This document shows positions 47,366 through 62,800 of a DNA stretch of 64,000 bases, in pieces (position 1 is the first letter of the stretch; every line of letters begins with the position of its first letter). Source of the DNA: Diphasiastrum complanatum (lineage: Eukaryota; Streptophyta; Lycopodiopsida; Lycopodiales; Lycopodiaceae); assembly GCA_029204225.1 (NCBI GenBank), contig CM055100.1, forward strand, positions 49,893,083 to 49,957,082, in the 5' to 3' direction. The notes below the pieces were generated by a model, which saw nothing but the letters and a program-made list of their open reading frames with translations, did no database searches and had not been told where the DNA came from. Made by a program: the position numbers and the translations under genes.

Positions 47366-47705
47366 TTTCTCTCTATACAAGTTGGATTTTGCAGTTGTCA
47401 GAGGCTGCACGTGGGCACTTTGATATATAGAATGGTCTGTCAAATAGCTGTGCTTGGCCGCAAACAGGATAGGGAGCACAAATAGGCTAATCTCCAACAG
47501 CCGCCATAGCCAAAAACCCTGGTAAGAGAAGAACCAGCAAAGAGAGAGAAGGTGGGCCATGGAGAGGGTTGCGACAGTCGTGCACATCTAACAGGAGTAA
47601 GCTCATAGTGTTTTGTGGTGCGTAGCATGTCCAAGAATGTGGGTTGGTGCACGTATTCATTGAGGACAACCAGATATTATTGCTTGAAGATCAACGTTGA
47701 GAGGA
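47366..47705. other. Foreign segment in place of RT core
   Basis: About 340 bp of higher-GC sequence without similarity to the retroelement replaces the palm of reverse transcriptase, including the YxDD box. On the minus strand it has open frames with hydrophobic stretches (for example SLSLLVLLLPGFLAMAAVG). It may be a captured host fragment; the source is not recognisable. Confidence 0.5.
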
Positions 47706-48160
47706 GGCTTAATGTGGACCAATCAAGGTTGTGATTGAGTGGCCAATTTTGGGAACAGTGCAGCAAGTAAAGTCTTTTTTACGTTTTACACTTTTTTTCA
47801 AGAGATTTATTGAGGATTATGCTAAGTTAGCAGCACCGCTTGATAATCTGACAAAAGGAATTGTTAATAAAAAGAAAAAGAGGAATCAACCTAGTCTGCC
47901 TGTTTTTTGGAACGAGGAATTGAATCAATGTTTTGAGAAACTTAAAACAATGATTGTTTCAGCTCCTGTGTTACAAATTGCAAATCCAGATTTACCTTAC
48001 GTCGTGAGAACGAACGCAAGTGATGTTGTAGTTGGAGCAGTTCTATTACAAATGGATAGGCCACTAGCATTTGAAAGCAAAGAATTCACTAGTCCTCAGT
48101 TGCATTATACAACGCAGGAAAAGGAATTGTTTGTTGTAGTCTATGCACTTAAAACCTAGG
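47706..48160 (+). pseudogene. Chromovirus RNase H
   Basis: VDQSKVV-like start, then VIEWPILGTVQQVKSFLRFT, APLDNLTKG, FEKLKTMIVSAPVLQ, VVRTNASDVVVGAVLLQ and SPQLHYTTQEKELFVVVYAL: the connection and RNase H of a gypsy pol, ending in a stop at 48157-48159. Confidence 0.88.
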
Positions 48161-48418
48161 TGATCTCAAGGCTCTCAATGTTCGAGTTCGGGGTGTTATG
48201 GACACTAAGACACTATAAAAGAAGCAAAATCCTTTTTAGAGACTACATTGAGTCTCAATACGGAGGGAATGGATAATGCTTGGCACACCAAAAAGGACAA
48301 TGCCACTTTTATTATCTGCTTAAGTCAAGATCCCATGAATTCTGGTAATTATCGGACTCTTATTGTTGAACATGTGATTGCCAAGTTACGTATTCGGAGA
48401 CATTTGCATATGCTCCCT

Positions 48419-48719
<301 letters not shown>

Positions 48720-48726
48720 CTCCTCC

Positions 48727-49860
48727 TTAATGTGGATCCTGGAAGACCTTGATCTTCAAATTTAACATATTGTTAAATCTAAGATGTTGTTCTTTTGATA
48801 GAGCCTTTGTGAAGTAATCTGGTATCATGTAGTTTGTTCTACAGAAAACCAATGCTACTTCCTTGCTATGCACTTTCTCTCTAAGGTAATGATACCTGAT
48901 TTCGATATGTTTGCTTCGAGAGTGAAATCTTGGATTGAGAGATAACGCTATTGTGCTTTGATTATCACAATAGATTGTTGTGGAAAGTCTTTGTGCAAGG
49001 TTGATGTCTGCAAGCGGTTTCCTTAGCCAGATCGCTTCTTTGGTTGCATTTATGATAGCTATGTATTCGGATTCCGTAGATAATAATGCAACTGAGGTCT
49101 GCTTCCAGCTGTTCCATGAGATTGGGCCTTGGTTGTATAAAAATACAAATCCAGAAGTTGATTTTCTGGTGTCGACATCTCCTACCCAATCCGCATCTAT
49201 GTAGGCTTCAAGGATATTGGCTATGTGGCTGCCTCCGTAGCAGATGCTGAGAGTTTTTGTTGCTTGGATGTACTTTATGACCTTTGTTAGTGTTTTCCAA
49301 TGAGTTAAGTCTGGATTTGACAGGAACTGACTAAGTGTACTGATCGAATATGCAAGGTCTGGTCGCGTGCAGATCATTGCATACATCAGTGAGCTGATGA
49401 TGGATTGAAATGGGTAGCGCTTCATCTTTTCCTTTTCTGCCTCAGTTTGAGGAGACTGTTCCTTTGATAACTTTAGTCCAAGGTCGAGTGGAAAGTGACT
49501 TGGTTTGCAGTTGGCCATTCCATACTTTTCTAGCACGTTGTTGAGATATAGTTGTTGATTGATAAAAATTAGTCTGCTTGGTCGATTTTGTTGGATTTGG
49601 ATTTTGAGACAGTAGTGGGCTGGACCAGTCATCTTGTATTCCTTGGCCCAGCATGCATTTTGTATCTTTTTGTTTCTTCTTTTCATTGTTGTATTTCAAA
49701 GTTCGGCAGTCCTTGATTTCGTGGACAGTCCTCTTATAGTATCTGGAGAAAAGTTTATGCACTGGTTGGAATGATGAAGAGCTTGAGTTCAATCCTGAAC
49801 CAAAATTTGGTCCAGACTGCATATTGCTCTTCTTGTCAATATAGCCTAACTTTGTAGATC
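48727..49860 (-). pseudogene. Copia family D, gag fused to RT/RNase H
   Basis: In minus orientation a gag zinc-knuckle region (KLFSRYYKRTVHEIKDCR, with two cysteines lost) is joined directly to the C-terminal part of reverse transcriptase (AHYCLKIQIQQ, NVLEKYGMANCKP) and a complete RNase H (EAYIDADW, VALLSTESEY, YCDNQSTIALS, ADYFTKALSKEQH-like end). Protease, integrase and RT fingers/palm are deleted. The frame 49686-48727 is open for 319 codons. It is inserted in the chromovirus between RNase H and integrase. Confidence 0.88.
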
Positions 49861-49865
49861 TCTTG

Positions 49866-51474
49866 GATCTAAACGATGCAAGAATTCGATCATGAAATCC
49901 ATTACATGAGAGGCAGCTCTAATCAGGTTGCAGATGCTCTTAGTCGGATCAGTGAACTGAACGAGTTGTCATTCACCCAGATTTCTATGGATCTATATCT
50001 TTTGTAGAGAGAAAAATATGAATCAAATTCCCATTTTGGTCACATTTGGAACATTGTTCAAATTGGAAGAAATGTGGACAGTGTTGAGTTAGAAACACAG
50101 GGGACTCAACTAACTAAGAAAGATAAGAAGATTGTGGAACAGTTCACCATTCAAGATGGATTACTATTTTGGAATGAAAAAGTTTGCATACTTGGTGATG
50201 ATAAGCTCAAACGTAAGATTTTGTTTGAATGCCTGACATACCATGTGCAGGACAACCCGGTATACACAGGACTCTGGACTTGGTTAAGAGGGAATTTTAT
50301 TGGCCAAAGCTCAAGCCATATGTCTAGTCATATGTTGTTAAATGCAAGCCCTATCAACTAGCAAAGGCTGAACGCCATAAGGCTGGTGGTTTGTTGCATC
50401 CGTTAGATATCCCAGATAAGAAATGGGAAAACATATCTATGGATTTTGTAGTTGGACTTCCAAAGACCCAATGACAAAATGGGTTGTAGTGAATCGGTTG
50501 ACTAAGTTAGCTACATTCATACCAGTCAAGTCAACTATAAAGGCTTCTGATTCAGCCCATATCTTTGTTGAAAGATTATTTCGGTTTTATGGTCTGCCAA
50601 GTGACATGGTTAGTGATAGAGATCCTAAGTTCACAGGTCACTTTTGGTCAACAGTATTCCATAAACTGAAAACTACTTTGAGTTTAAGTTCTTCACATCA
50701 TCCTAAATTAGATGGCCATACAGAAAGGACTAATCAAACTACGGAAGATATTTTGAGGATGACGTACGTTTCTCACAGGCAATCTCATTAGGAAGATTAT
50801 CTTCCACTGGTTGAGTTTGCATATAATAGTAGAAAACATTCTGCTACAGGTTACAGTCCTTTTATGCTTATGTACAGTCTTCAACCTAGATCTCCAGTAA
50901 ATGTTGAGACGAAGTCTATTAAGATCCAGAAGGTTGCTGATTTTTTGCATGATATGAAAAAATGTTGCAAGTGGCTAAGGATAGTATCCGAAGTGCTCAG
51001 GATAGAGCTAAACACTATACCGATCTTAAGAGATCTCCAAGAGATTTTAAAGTTGATGACTGGGTATATCTTAGGATTCCAAAAGATTCTAAGACACTAT
51101 GTACAAGGAAGCATTATAAGCTGGCTCCCCGTTATTGTGGACCTTTCAAGATTGTATGTAGAATTGGTTCTTTGGCGTATGAACTCGATCTTCAAGGAAA
51201 ATTGACTGCACACCCAGTGTTTCATGTAAGTCATTTGAAACTAAGTTTACATGATGGTGATACAGTTGGATCAGATGAGAATTTATCCCATTTGGAAGAT
51301 TTGTGGCTTAGTGTATTTTTGAAACCTGAGAAAGTGCTTAGAACCAGAGATAAACAATTGAGAAATTGTTATATCTATGAGTGCTTAATTCGGTGGAAGG
51401 GTCGTACTGAGGATGATGATTCGTGGGAGAGATTTGATAGCATAAAGAAGAATTTTTCAAATTTTAGTTTCTAA
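49866..51474 (+). pseudogene. Chromovirus integrase and chromodomain
   Basis: Starts with the RNase H tail (QEFDHEIHYMRGSSNQ, VADALSRI). Then the integrase core follows in shifted frames (KWVVVNRLTKLATFIPVKS, LPSDMVSDRDPKFTGHFW, HTERTNQTTED, HSATGYSPFMLMY) and the C-terminal part LAPRYCGPFKIVCRIGSLAY, HPVFHVSHLK. The last ~45 residues (LRTRDKQLRNCYIYECLIRW...DSWER) form a chromodomain, the chromatin-targeting tail of chromoviruses. Stops and frameshifts occur around 50360-50440 and 50790. Confidence 0.9.
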
Positions 51475-51502
51475 GGATAGAAACACTTTAAGGAGGGAAG
51501 AA

Positions 51503-51633
51503 TGTTATGTCCATGACCAGTACATAGGATATAGTATACTCCTAGTCTTGGATACACGGTACTCCAGTGAAACAAGTTGTTAGTTATGCCACGTCTAGGA
51601 TTTGTAAGCAAGATCTAAGGAGCTTATCTTATA
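51503..51633 (+). repeat. Chromovirus 3' LTR, internally deleted
   Basis: Begins TGTTATGTCCATGACCAG after AAGGAGGGAAGAA. After ~95 bp (CCACGTC) it jumps to the terminal ~38 bp (GATTTGTAAGCAAGATCT...), so about 375 bp of the LTR are missing relative to the 5' copy. Confidence 0.8.
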
Positions 51634-51639
51634 AGAGGA

Positions 51640-53524
51640 CTCTAATGGAAGCTGATAGGTGCATGATGGCCTATTCAAAGGCTCCAAGAGTGTTGTGGGC
51701 TGAAGCAGTAGCTACAACTACTTACATTCAAAACAAGACAGAAAAATCTGGTGTTCCTCACACGACACCACACGAATTAATGTGGGGTAGAAAACCCAAT
51801 CTGACTCACATCCGTATCTTTGGTTGTGCATCTTATGCACGTGTTCCTAATAAGCTTTGAAAGAAGCTTGATGATAAGGCAAAACAAGAGTATCTTGTGG
51901 GATATGACAATCATTCATCATACTACAAAGTCTATATGCCAGAGACAAACACAGTGAAGACAGTCAGAGATGCCAAATTTGATGAGAGCATAACAATTGC
52001 CAACGATGATCCATCCAGCTATGAAGTCCTTGGAAGACAGTACTATGATCTACCAATTGCGACAGAGAGAGCAGAGGACAAACACTTAGACAAAGATGTT
52101 CGAGTCGCATCTCATTCAAGTGACGAATCAGATGAAGAAAGATTCGCAATACCTATAAATGAATAGTTTCAGACCTAGCAGAGCAGATAAAGACAAGAGC
52201 ATTGCAGTTCCTGAAGGATCTCGTAGAAGATCGACAAGAGAATAAAGAGCGCCAGCAAGATTTGTGTCAGGAAGCTCAGCTTCTACATCAGAAGAGTTTT
52301 GTGGATTCAGTGGAGAACCACAAACATTCGAGGAAGCAATTGAATGTCCAAAGAAGGACAAATGGATCCAATCCATGAATGGGAAGATGGAATCCATAAG
52401 GAAGAATCAGGTGTGGACATTGTAGCCATTACCAGATAAGCGGAAGACTGTAAAATACAAGCGGGTATACAAGCTAAAGTATGGACCAAATGGAGATATT
52501 TTTAAGTATTAAACAAGATTTGTAGCGAAGGGATTTTTTCAGAGATATGGTATTGACTATGCTGAGACCTTCTCTCCTGTCGTGAAACATTTATTCCTAT
52601 GCTTATTGTTTGCATATGTAGTTGTTTATGATCTTAGGATTCACATCGTGGACGAAAAGACAACGTTTTTGCATGGCGAGCTAGATGAGGAAGTCTACAT
52701 GGATCAACCTCCATGCTACATTTCGAACTCACTTCCTACTTATGCATGCAAAATGCATAGGAGTATCTACGGTCTGAAGCAGTCAGCGCGACAATGGTAT
52801 AAGAAGAAAGATCAAGCCCTGAAATCCTTAGGATTCAAGCCACTAATGGTTGATTCCAATATTTATGTAAGAATTATAGATGGGAAGATCATCATTGTAG
52901 TTGTGTATGTGGATGACACTCTGAAATTCTGCAAAAGTGAAGAGCTTATTACTAAGGTGAAGTATGACATCTCGAAACATTTCGAGATTGCAGACTTGGG
53001 AGAAGCTAGATGTTATCTTGGCTTATAGATTGATAGGGATTATGAGGGAGGTAAATTGTACCTTCATCAGTCCAGATATACCCAGAGAATCCTAGAAGAT
53101 TTTGAGATGCTGAGTTGCAAAGGAGCAAATACTCCCATGCTTGCAGGAACAGTCCTGACGAATGAAGACTATTCAAAGACTGAAGAAGAAAGAGAGTTGA
53201 TGAAGCTTACACCATACATGAAGCTGATCGGATCGCTGATGTACCTTGCAGATAACACACGTCTTGACATTGCTTATGCCATATTCAAGATGAGTCAATT
53301 TTGTACAAATCCAGGCTCAACTCATTGGAAGATTGCAAAACGAATTTTGCAATACCTTCAATTAACAAAGGATTTTGGTTTGTGTTATTCTCGTGATGCA
53401 GGGTTCCAAATACTTTTCTACACTGATGCTAGCTGGGCATCTCTCAAGGATGACTGCAAAAGTGTCTTAGGAGGATGCGCCATCGCGTCAAGAGCAGCAA
53501 TTCTATGGGTCAGCAAGAAACAGC
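51640..53524 (+). pseudogene. Copia family A pol fragment (IN C-term, RT, RNase H)
   Basis: Starts within integrase (RTLMEADRCMMAYSKAPRVL, HELMWGRKPNLTHIRIFGCA). It continues with the linker and RT (IHIVDEKTTFLHGELDEEVY, VVVYVDDTL, GEARCYLGL) and RNase H to ILWVSKKQQ at about 53520. There are many stops, e.g. 51858, 52164-52440 region, 53026. It ends exactly where the gag ATG of the next copy begins, with no LTR between. A sister copy lies at 59155-60960. Confidence 0.9.
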
Positions 53525-55499
53525 AATGGCTTCAATAAGTAGCATAAAATCCAAGATCTATACAGTTCTGGATTCATCAGGATCTAACTTCCTAGCATAG
53601 AAGGTCAAGACCTCGCTGATACTAAAGGGAGAAGGATTATTCCCCTGGGTAGATGGCACTGAGGATATGCCTACAACAACAGGTAAGGAGCTACGCGAAT
53701 GGAGGGAGAAGAATGACAAGGCAGTAGCCTTGATATCATCATCCATCGAGGATATCTTGACTCTTGACCTGGCTACACTCTCTAAAGCAAAAGAGATGTG
53801 GATACTCTACTCACAAGATTTCAGACGAAATCACGCAGTCAGATAATGATGCTTGAAGATCAGCTGACAAACCTATAGTGGGATGGCAAAGACCTCACTT
53901 CTTTTGTTAGGAAGATGAAGGATCTATTCCTTTCACTACACAATTTTGGAGCAGAAAATGCAGTGTCAACAGAGAAGCAGCTCACTTATCTGTTGAGAGC
54001 CTTACCAAGATCCTTCCAGACAACCAGAACACTGCTAGCAAAGGATCCTACAATGACACTCGAAAAGGCAATTGTCGAGATTCGAGAAGAAGTCAAGGCT
54101 TGAGAGCACCTTGATCACATAGATGCTTCTGACCAAGCTCTCTACAACAACAAGGAGAAGACAAAGAAACAATTTAAGCCTAAGAGGGAGTCAGATCGAA
54201 AGCAAGATTGTGATCAGCAAGCAAAAGAAACCAGCAAAGGCAAATGGAAGAATAAAAGAAGGGCGAAACATCAAAGTTGGAGACAAGAAGACATGCGTGA
54301 GATGCAGACGTGAAGGGCATATTGTCGATTCGTGTTGGCTCAATCCGAAAATTGAGCGTATTCATTGCCACAAGAAAGGTCATGCAACCATGGACTGTCG
54401 TCTGAATGCAAGAAACAAATCAGCACAAAGCAGATAGGAAAACAATAATAGTTCATCCTATGTCGAGGAGCCAGAGAGCTCAAAAATGGACAAAGAAAGA
54501 TCGAATCATGGTAATTCGATCGCCTACATCTATGCAGACATGTGTGCAGTGCCAACACCTGACACACAGGAGGTAATCCTAGACTCAGGAGCTACCTCAC
54601 ACTTCGTTACATCAAGACGAATCATGTCTGATTTCCGAAGTGCAGATCCATCAAGATTTATCATTCTTGGAGATGGATCAAAACATCAAGTGAATGGTAT
54701 TGGTTCACTATGGCTCAACATGAACGACAGAGACAAATGACTCGAAGATGTTCTGTTCGTGCCTACACTGCAACAGGACTTGCTATCAATGGCAAGAATA
54801 GCTGATGCAGAGATGCGTGTGACATTCTTAGACGAAGCATCCAACATTGTTAATGCAAGTACTACTACTATGATCACTCAAGGTAGAAGAAAAGACAATA
54901 TGTATCACTTGAATGTATGCTTTCTTGCAGATCAAGTGCATCAGACTCATGATGATTTGCCAGATACTCTATGGCACAGGAGACTATGCCATATGAATTC
55001 AATGGCACTATATCAAGCAAGCCATCATGGAGCAATCATAGGGGTGAGCATCTTGAATGCAACCAGCTCGACGACCTGTGATGCATGTCTGAAGGGTAAG
55101 ATGTCATGCACTCCTTTTGTCAAGGACTCCTACAGAACGACCAAAATTTTGGAGTTAGTGCATTCTAACATTTGTGGACTTTTCAATGTGATCTCTGTAG
55201 GGGGCTCAAAATATTACATTACCTTTATTGATGATTACAATAAATTTGCCAGAGTCTATTTTATTCACAATAAATCAAAAGCATTTTACAAATTCATAGA
55301 GTATGTGAATTGGGCAGAAAGATGCACCGGTAATAAAGTGAAGCGGATCAGAACAGATCGAGGTGGAGAATACATCTCGAATTGATTTATTGACTTTTGC
55401 AATGATCGTGGTATCATTCACAAAAGGACTGCATCGTACACACCGTAGCACAACTGTGTCGTAGAAAGAAAGAACAAAACTCTAATAGAAGTTGTCAGA
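53525..55499 (+). pseudogene. Copia family A gag, protease, integrase (first half)
   Basis: ATG at 53525 opens MASISSIKSKIYTVLDSSG, a copia gag start. REKNDKAVALISSSIEDI, FVRKMKDLFLSLHNFG and LTYLLRALPRSFQTTRTLL follow. Zinc-knuckle remnants are at 54290-54410 (CVRCRREGHIVDSC, CHKKGHATMDC). Protease is ILDSGATSHFVTS (about 54570). Pre-integrase and integrase follow (TLWHRRLCHMNSMAL, CDACLKGKMSC, YYITFIDDYNKFARVYF, RIRTDRGGEYISN, VVERKNKTLIEVVR). Several stops. The frame is cut at 55499 by another copia element and resumes at 59155. Confidence 0.9.
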
Positions 55500-57013
<1,514 letters not shown>

Positions 57014-57108
57014 GAAGTGGTATCAGAGCTTTGGTTCAGTGGATTACTATAGTCCAGAATCTTTTTCCAAAAGCTATTCTAAGTTGTTTGTGTATAATTT
57101 CGATCACT

Positions 57109-58195
57109 ATGGAAGGCACCTCAGAGATCCGCTTGATCAATAAATTCAACGGAGATGACTTCCACATGTGGAAGTTCAAAATGAGGATGATCCTAATTGA
57201 AAAGGAGTTGTGGGGATACGTCAACGATTCTATAGCCAGACCGACAGAACCCGAACAGCTCCCAGCTTGGGAAGCCAAGGATGGCAAGGCTCTTGCCATT
57301 GTATCTCTAAACCATAAAGACACTCAAATTGCTCATGTATCCAACTGCACTACTTCCAAAGAAGCATGGGACACACTCACTAGCATCTATGAGACCTCAC
57401 GTCTCGACTTGACTCTTCTTGAGGAAGAAGGTACTGACACTCAAAATGAGTGAAGGCACTTGAGTCAGCGACCATCTGAACAAGTTCAAACAATTGCTGA
57501 ACCAACTGGCTGCAATAGGTTCTCCTATCTTAGAAGATGACTCTACCATGTCTCTTCTTGCCAGTCTTCCATCCTCCTATGATAATTTAGTTTGCTTCTG
57601 AGCAATACCCTTGCGCTGTCTCTCCAAAAATTGAAATTGACAACAAGTTTGTTGTAGGAAGAAGTTAGGAGGAAAAGCTTGTCCACATCTACAAGTACCA
57701 AATCCATGGCACTCTATTCAACCAAGCAACAATCCAAGAAGAAGAAAGGCTTCAAGGATAAGAAGACAAAGGCAGAACAGCCAGCAACATTACAACCACA
57801 ATCGCAGTAGCATAGTCACTCATCGTCCAAGACCAAACTATTTTGCAGATATTGCAATAGAATCAACCATGACATCAAGGACTGTCGCATCCTCAAGCAC
57901 AATGAAGCAAAGAAGACGATGCAGCAGCACCAAGAAGACAACTCTGGCACAGTCAAAGGATCTCAAGATGAAGAGAAGGCACTGATGGTACAAGACCAAT
58001 CCAGTGTAGATGCCCATCAATGGTATCTTGATTCAGGCTCAGCACATGACGCCATGCAAGGACCTCTTCTCTACACTCATAGCTACAGAATCAAATTACA
58101 TTTTCTTTGGTGACTCCAGTTCACACCAAGTTCAAGGCCAAGCGTCTATTCAACTGTAGTTCTCTGATGGCATCACTAGGCAGCTTAGTGGAGTA
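57109..58195 (+). pseudogene. Copia B gag and protease start
   Basis: MEGTSEIRLINKFNGDDFHM and WKFKMRMILIEKELWGYV are the copia gag N-terminus. After a frameshift near 57430, LKMSEGT and HLNKFKQLLNQLAAIG, SLLASLPSSYDNLV follow. A zinc knuckle KLFCRYCNRINHDIKDC lies at about 57838-57890 and the protease WYLDSGSAHDAM at about 58021. The coding sequence then ends abruptly in LTR sequence at 58199. Confidence 0.88.
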
Positions 58196-58198
58196 CAA

Positions 58199-59154
<956 letters not shown>

Positions 59155-60965
59155 CCAAATGCATGATGGCCTACTCGAAAGCTCCAAGAGTGTTGTGGGC
59201 TGAAGCAGTAGCTACAGTTGCTTACATTCAAAATAGGACAGGAAAGTCTGGTATTCCTCACACGACACCACACGAATTATGGTGGGGTAGAAAATCCAAT
59301 CTGACTCACATCCGTATCTTTGACTGTGCAGCTTATTCACATATTTTTGATAAGCTTTGAAAGAAGCTTGATGAGAAAACTGAACATGGATATCTTGTAG
59401 GATATGACAATAATTCGTCATGCTACAAAGTTTATATGCAAGAGACAAACACTATGAAGACAGTCAGAGATGTCAAATTTGATGAGAGCCGAACGATGGC
59501 CAATGATGGTCCTGTCAGTTTTGAAGTGCTTGCAAGAAAGTACTATGATCTGCCAACTGTGGCAGAGGGAGCAGAGGACGAACACTCAGACGAATATGTT
59601 CGAGTCGCTTTGCATTCGAGTGACGAATCAGACGAAGAAAATTTTGAGAGGCAACCTACTGCTATAGTACCTGTAAACCGAAATGGTTCTGGACCTAGCA
59701 GAGCAGACAAGGGCAAAGGCATTGCAGTTCTAGGAGGATCTCCTAGAAGGTCGACAAGACAACAAAAAACGCCAACAAGATATGTGTTAGGCAGCTCAGC
59801 TCCTACATCAGAAGAGTTCTGTGGATTCAGTGGTGATACATTCAAGGAAGCAATTGAATGTCCAAAGAAGGACAAATGGATCCAAGCCATGAATGAGGAG
59901 ATGGAATCCATGAGGAAGAACCAGGTATGAACGTTGCAGCCACTACCCGATAAGCGAAAGATTGTAAAATGCAAATGGGTATACAAGCTAAAGTATGGAC
60001 CGGATGGAGATGTCTCAAAGTATAAGGCAAGACTTGTAGCGAAGGGATTCTCTCAGAGATATGGTATCGACTATTCTAAGACCTTCTCTCCTGTCGTGAA
60101 ACATTCATCCCTACATTTACTATTTGCATATGCAGCTACTTATGATCTCAGGATTCACATTGTGGATGAGAAGAGAACCTTCTTGCATGGTGATCTAGAC
60201 GAAGAAGTCTACATGGATCAACCCCCAAGCTATATCTCGAATTCACTTCCTACTTATGCATGCAGAATGCATAGGAGTATCTATGGTCTGAAGCAGTCAG
60301 CGCGACAACGGTACAAGAAGAAAGATCAAGCCCTGAAATCCTAAGGATTCAAGCCACTAATGGCTGATTCCAATGTCTATGTAAGAATTACAGATGGGAA
60401 GATCATCATTGTAGCTATGTATGTGGATGACACTCTAATACTCTGTAAGAGTGAGAAGTTTATTACTGTAGTAAAGAATGATATCTCGAAACATTTCGTG
60501 ATTGCAGATTTGGGAGAAGCCAGGTGTTACCTTGGCTTGCAAATTGACAGGGACTATGAGGGAGGTAAATTGTACCTTCATCAGTCCAGATATACCCAAA
60601 AAATTCTAGAAGATTTCGGGATGCTAAATTGCAAAGGAGCAAATACTCCAATGCTTGTAGGAACAGTACTGACAAACGAAAACTGTTTGAGGACTGAAGA
60701 AGAAAGGGAATTGATACAGCTTACACCATATAGGAAGCTTATCGGATCGTTGATGTATCTCGCAGATAACACATGTCTTGACATTGCTTATGCCGTGTTC
60801 ATGATGAGCCAATTTTGTACAAATCCAGACTCGACTCATTGGAAGATTGCAAAACAAATTTTGCAATATCTTCAATTAACAGAAGATTTTGGTTTGTGTT
60901 ATTGTCATGATGTAGGGTTCCAGATGCTTTCCTACAATGATGCTAGCTAGGCATCTCTCAAGGAG
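59155..60965 (+). pseudogene. Copia family A integrase end, RT, RNase H (second half)
   Basis: Resumes the interrupted integrase: MMAYSKAPRVLWAEAV, HELWWGRKSNLTHIRIF. Then linker GEFERQ-like acidic region, DKWIQAMNEEMESMRKNQV, RT CKWVYKLKYGPDGDVSKYKA, FLHGDLDEEVYMDQPP, AMYVDDTLILCKS, GEARCYLGLQIDRDYEGG and RNase H start to NDAS at 60950. Scattered single stops (59358, 59928, 60342, 60948) are the only breaks, fewer than in the sister copy at 51640-53524. The 3' end and LTR are missing; the sequence diverges at about 60966. Confidence 0.9.
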
Positions 60966-61129
60966 ATATTATTCTGAATGATTGTATAATCTCGAATGAA
61001 TATTTGTCTGTTACTATTCATGTATCTGATTCACTTGTTTATTCAATTCCGCACATTGGTTTGATTTTGTTGAATGCTATAATAATCTATAACGTAGATC
61101 AACATTGTTTGTCTACATTTTAGAGTATT

Positions 61130-62800
61130 GTAGGAATGATATAGCCAGTAGTGACCAGCAATCATATCTGAATTCCCCACGAACTGATTTTATTCGCGAA
61201 TGGGGACTAGAAGTGATGTTTATGGAGCAAGGATGTCTAATTCATATTGATGGAGAAATAATTGCCATAAATATGAGATTGTAAGGGCTATGAGGACACA
61301 TTGAGGAGAGATCAATATCATGCATAACATGCAACATGTTGCATAAGAATGAATTGTGGCACAAGAGAATGTGCCACCTTAGCATAGCAAGTCTATAGAG
61401 GTTGGCAAATAATGACATGCCGAGGGGGTGTGATTATGATGTGAGAGAGGTTTTGAGCAGATATGATGTATGTATCTTCGAAAAGTATCACAAAGATGGC
61501 TTCCCATGGACTGAAATAAACCACGGCACAAAAGCGTTGGAGCCAAATCATAGTGACAAGTGCAATCCAATGAAAGCGCCCTCGATTGGTGGATCTGTTG
61601 TGAGTCGAGCGGTGCTCAGATACGAATGATGGGAATCGTGAGAAGAAAATTCACAAAACATTCACGACTCTCTTTCAAGATTCGGATGGAGTTTAGATGC
61701 GTTCGCTGGGCACTGCCAACTGAAACACTCCTACAATCCTCCAGAGGGTAGTCAGGTACTACTGAACTATGTTCATAAAATTAATATAGCATTCCACTTC
61801 ATTTCAACCAAGGTGCGGAATTCAAAGAGAACAAGAAAACTCAGACATATTAAAATAAACAACATAAGCATTCGACATCCAAGATCAGACACAACCAGAA
61901 AAATAATCTATATTGATTTTCTCTGATTTCTTTAGGGCACTGCATGTACTCCTAGGAGCGTGAGGACTAAATGGGTTTCGTTTCCACCGTTAGTTTCATT
62001 TACCTCGTCTGCCTTTCTCTCTTGCTGGACCACAAATGAATCTCGTTCGTGAATCCTTCGTGTTCGCGAACCGTTCGTCTTCGTCTCCGTTGACTTTCAT
62101 GTTCATGAGACTCTTCATGTTTCGTGTCTCCAGATGTTCGAGTTTGCGAACATCTTTGTTGAGCAAAGGACTAAAAGCTAGCAAGGCTTTGTAATCAGAA
62201 ACACTTTGTTTATTCAAGATCTAGGTACTTTGTGTCATTTATAGATGACCATACTAGAAAGGTGCAAATTGAGTGAAAGACGCATAAAGATCAAGCAATG
62301 GAATGTTTCAAGAAATTCAACCAATTGTAAGAAGTGGAATTGTGCAAGAAAGTGAAGAGATTGCATAGTTGCAATGAAGGAATGCGGGCTCATTATTGTG
62401 TGCCAAGATATGTACTAGGCCTGTCATCATCATAATAATTGATAGTTTAGTCACTTCCTTATAAATACTAGTTTGAAACATTAGAATGTATTTGAAAGAG
62501 TGTTACAATATCTCAAGGGAGCAAACAGTGTGACATTAGTTATAGAGGAGATGGGCAATATTACTGGTTGTATAGATGTAGATTAGGGAGGAGATGTGGA
62601 CAACATTAAGTCTTAGTTATGTTCTCATCATGGTTGGGGGTGACTTGGAAAAAACTATAAGCGAAAAAAAAGTGTATCATCTATCGAGGGAGAATATACT
62701 GAGGAAAAATATATCAAGGCAACATGTGTAAAGCTTTCTTGTCAGGATACCAAGAAATATCTTTAGATCATGATTTTGAGTAGCGACAAAGATATCAATG
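61130..62800 (+). pseudogene. Copia family C pol remnant
   Basis: Pre-integrase block ELWHKRMCHLSIASL...RLANNDMP at about 61350-61420, then HKDGFPWTE, NHGTKALEPNHSDKCNPMKA and PSIGGS up to 61595. It resumes after a 621-bp insertion as RYFVSFIDDHTRKVQIE and MECFKKFN (62222-62330). RNase H blocks follow in shifted frames (LKGANSVTLVI, GCIDVD, GEYTEEKYIKATCVK; about 62495-62740). Heavily decayed, with a large integrase-RT deletion. Confidence 0.75.
61596..62216. mobile_element. Candidate solo LTR in copia C
   Basis: The copia C integrase frame (PSIGGS / RYFVSF) is interrupted by a 621-bp segment starting TGTTGTGAG and ending TTATTCA, flanked by GGATC (61591-61595) and AGATC (62217-62221). TG...CA ends with a 5-bp near-duplication and no coding sequence suggest a solo LTR. 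Its last 200 bp repeat GTTCG(T/C)GAA words. Confidence 0.6.
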
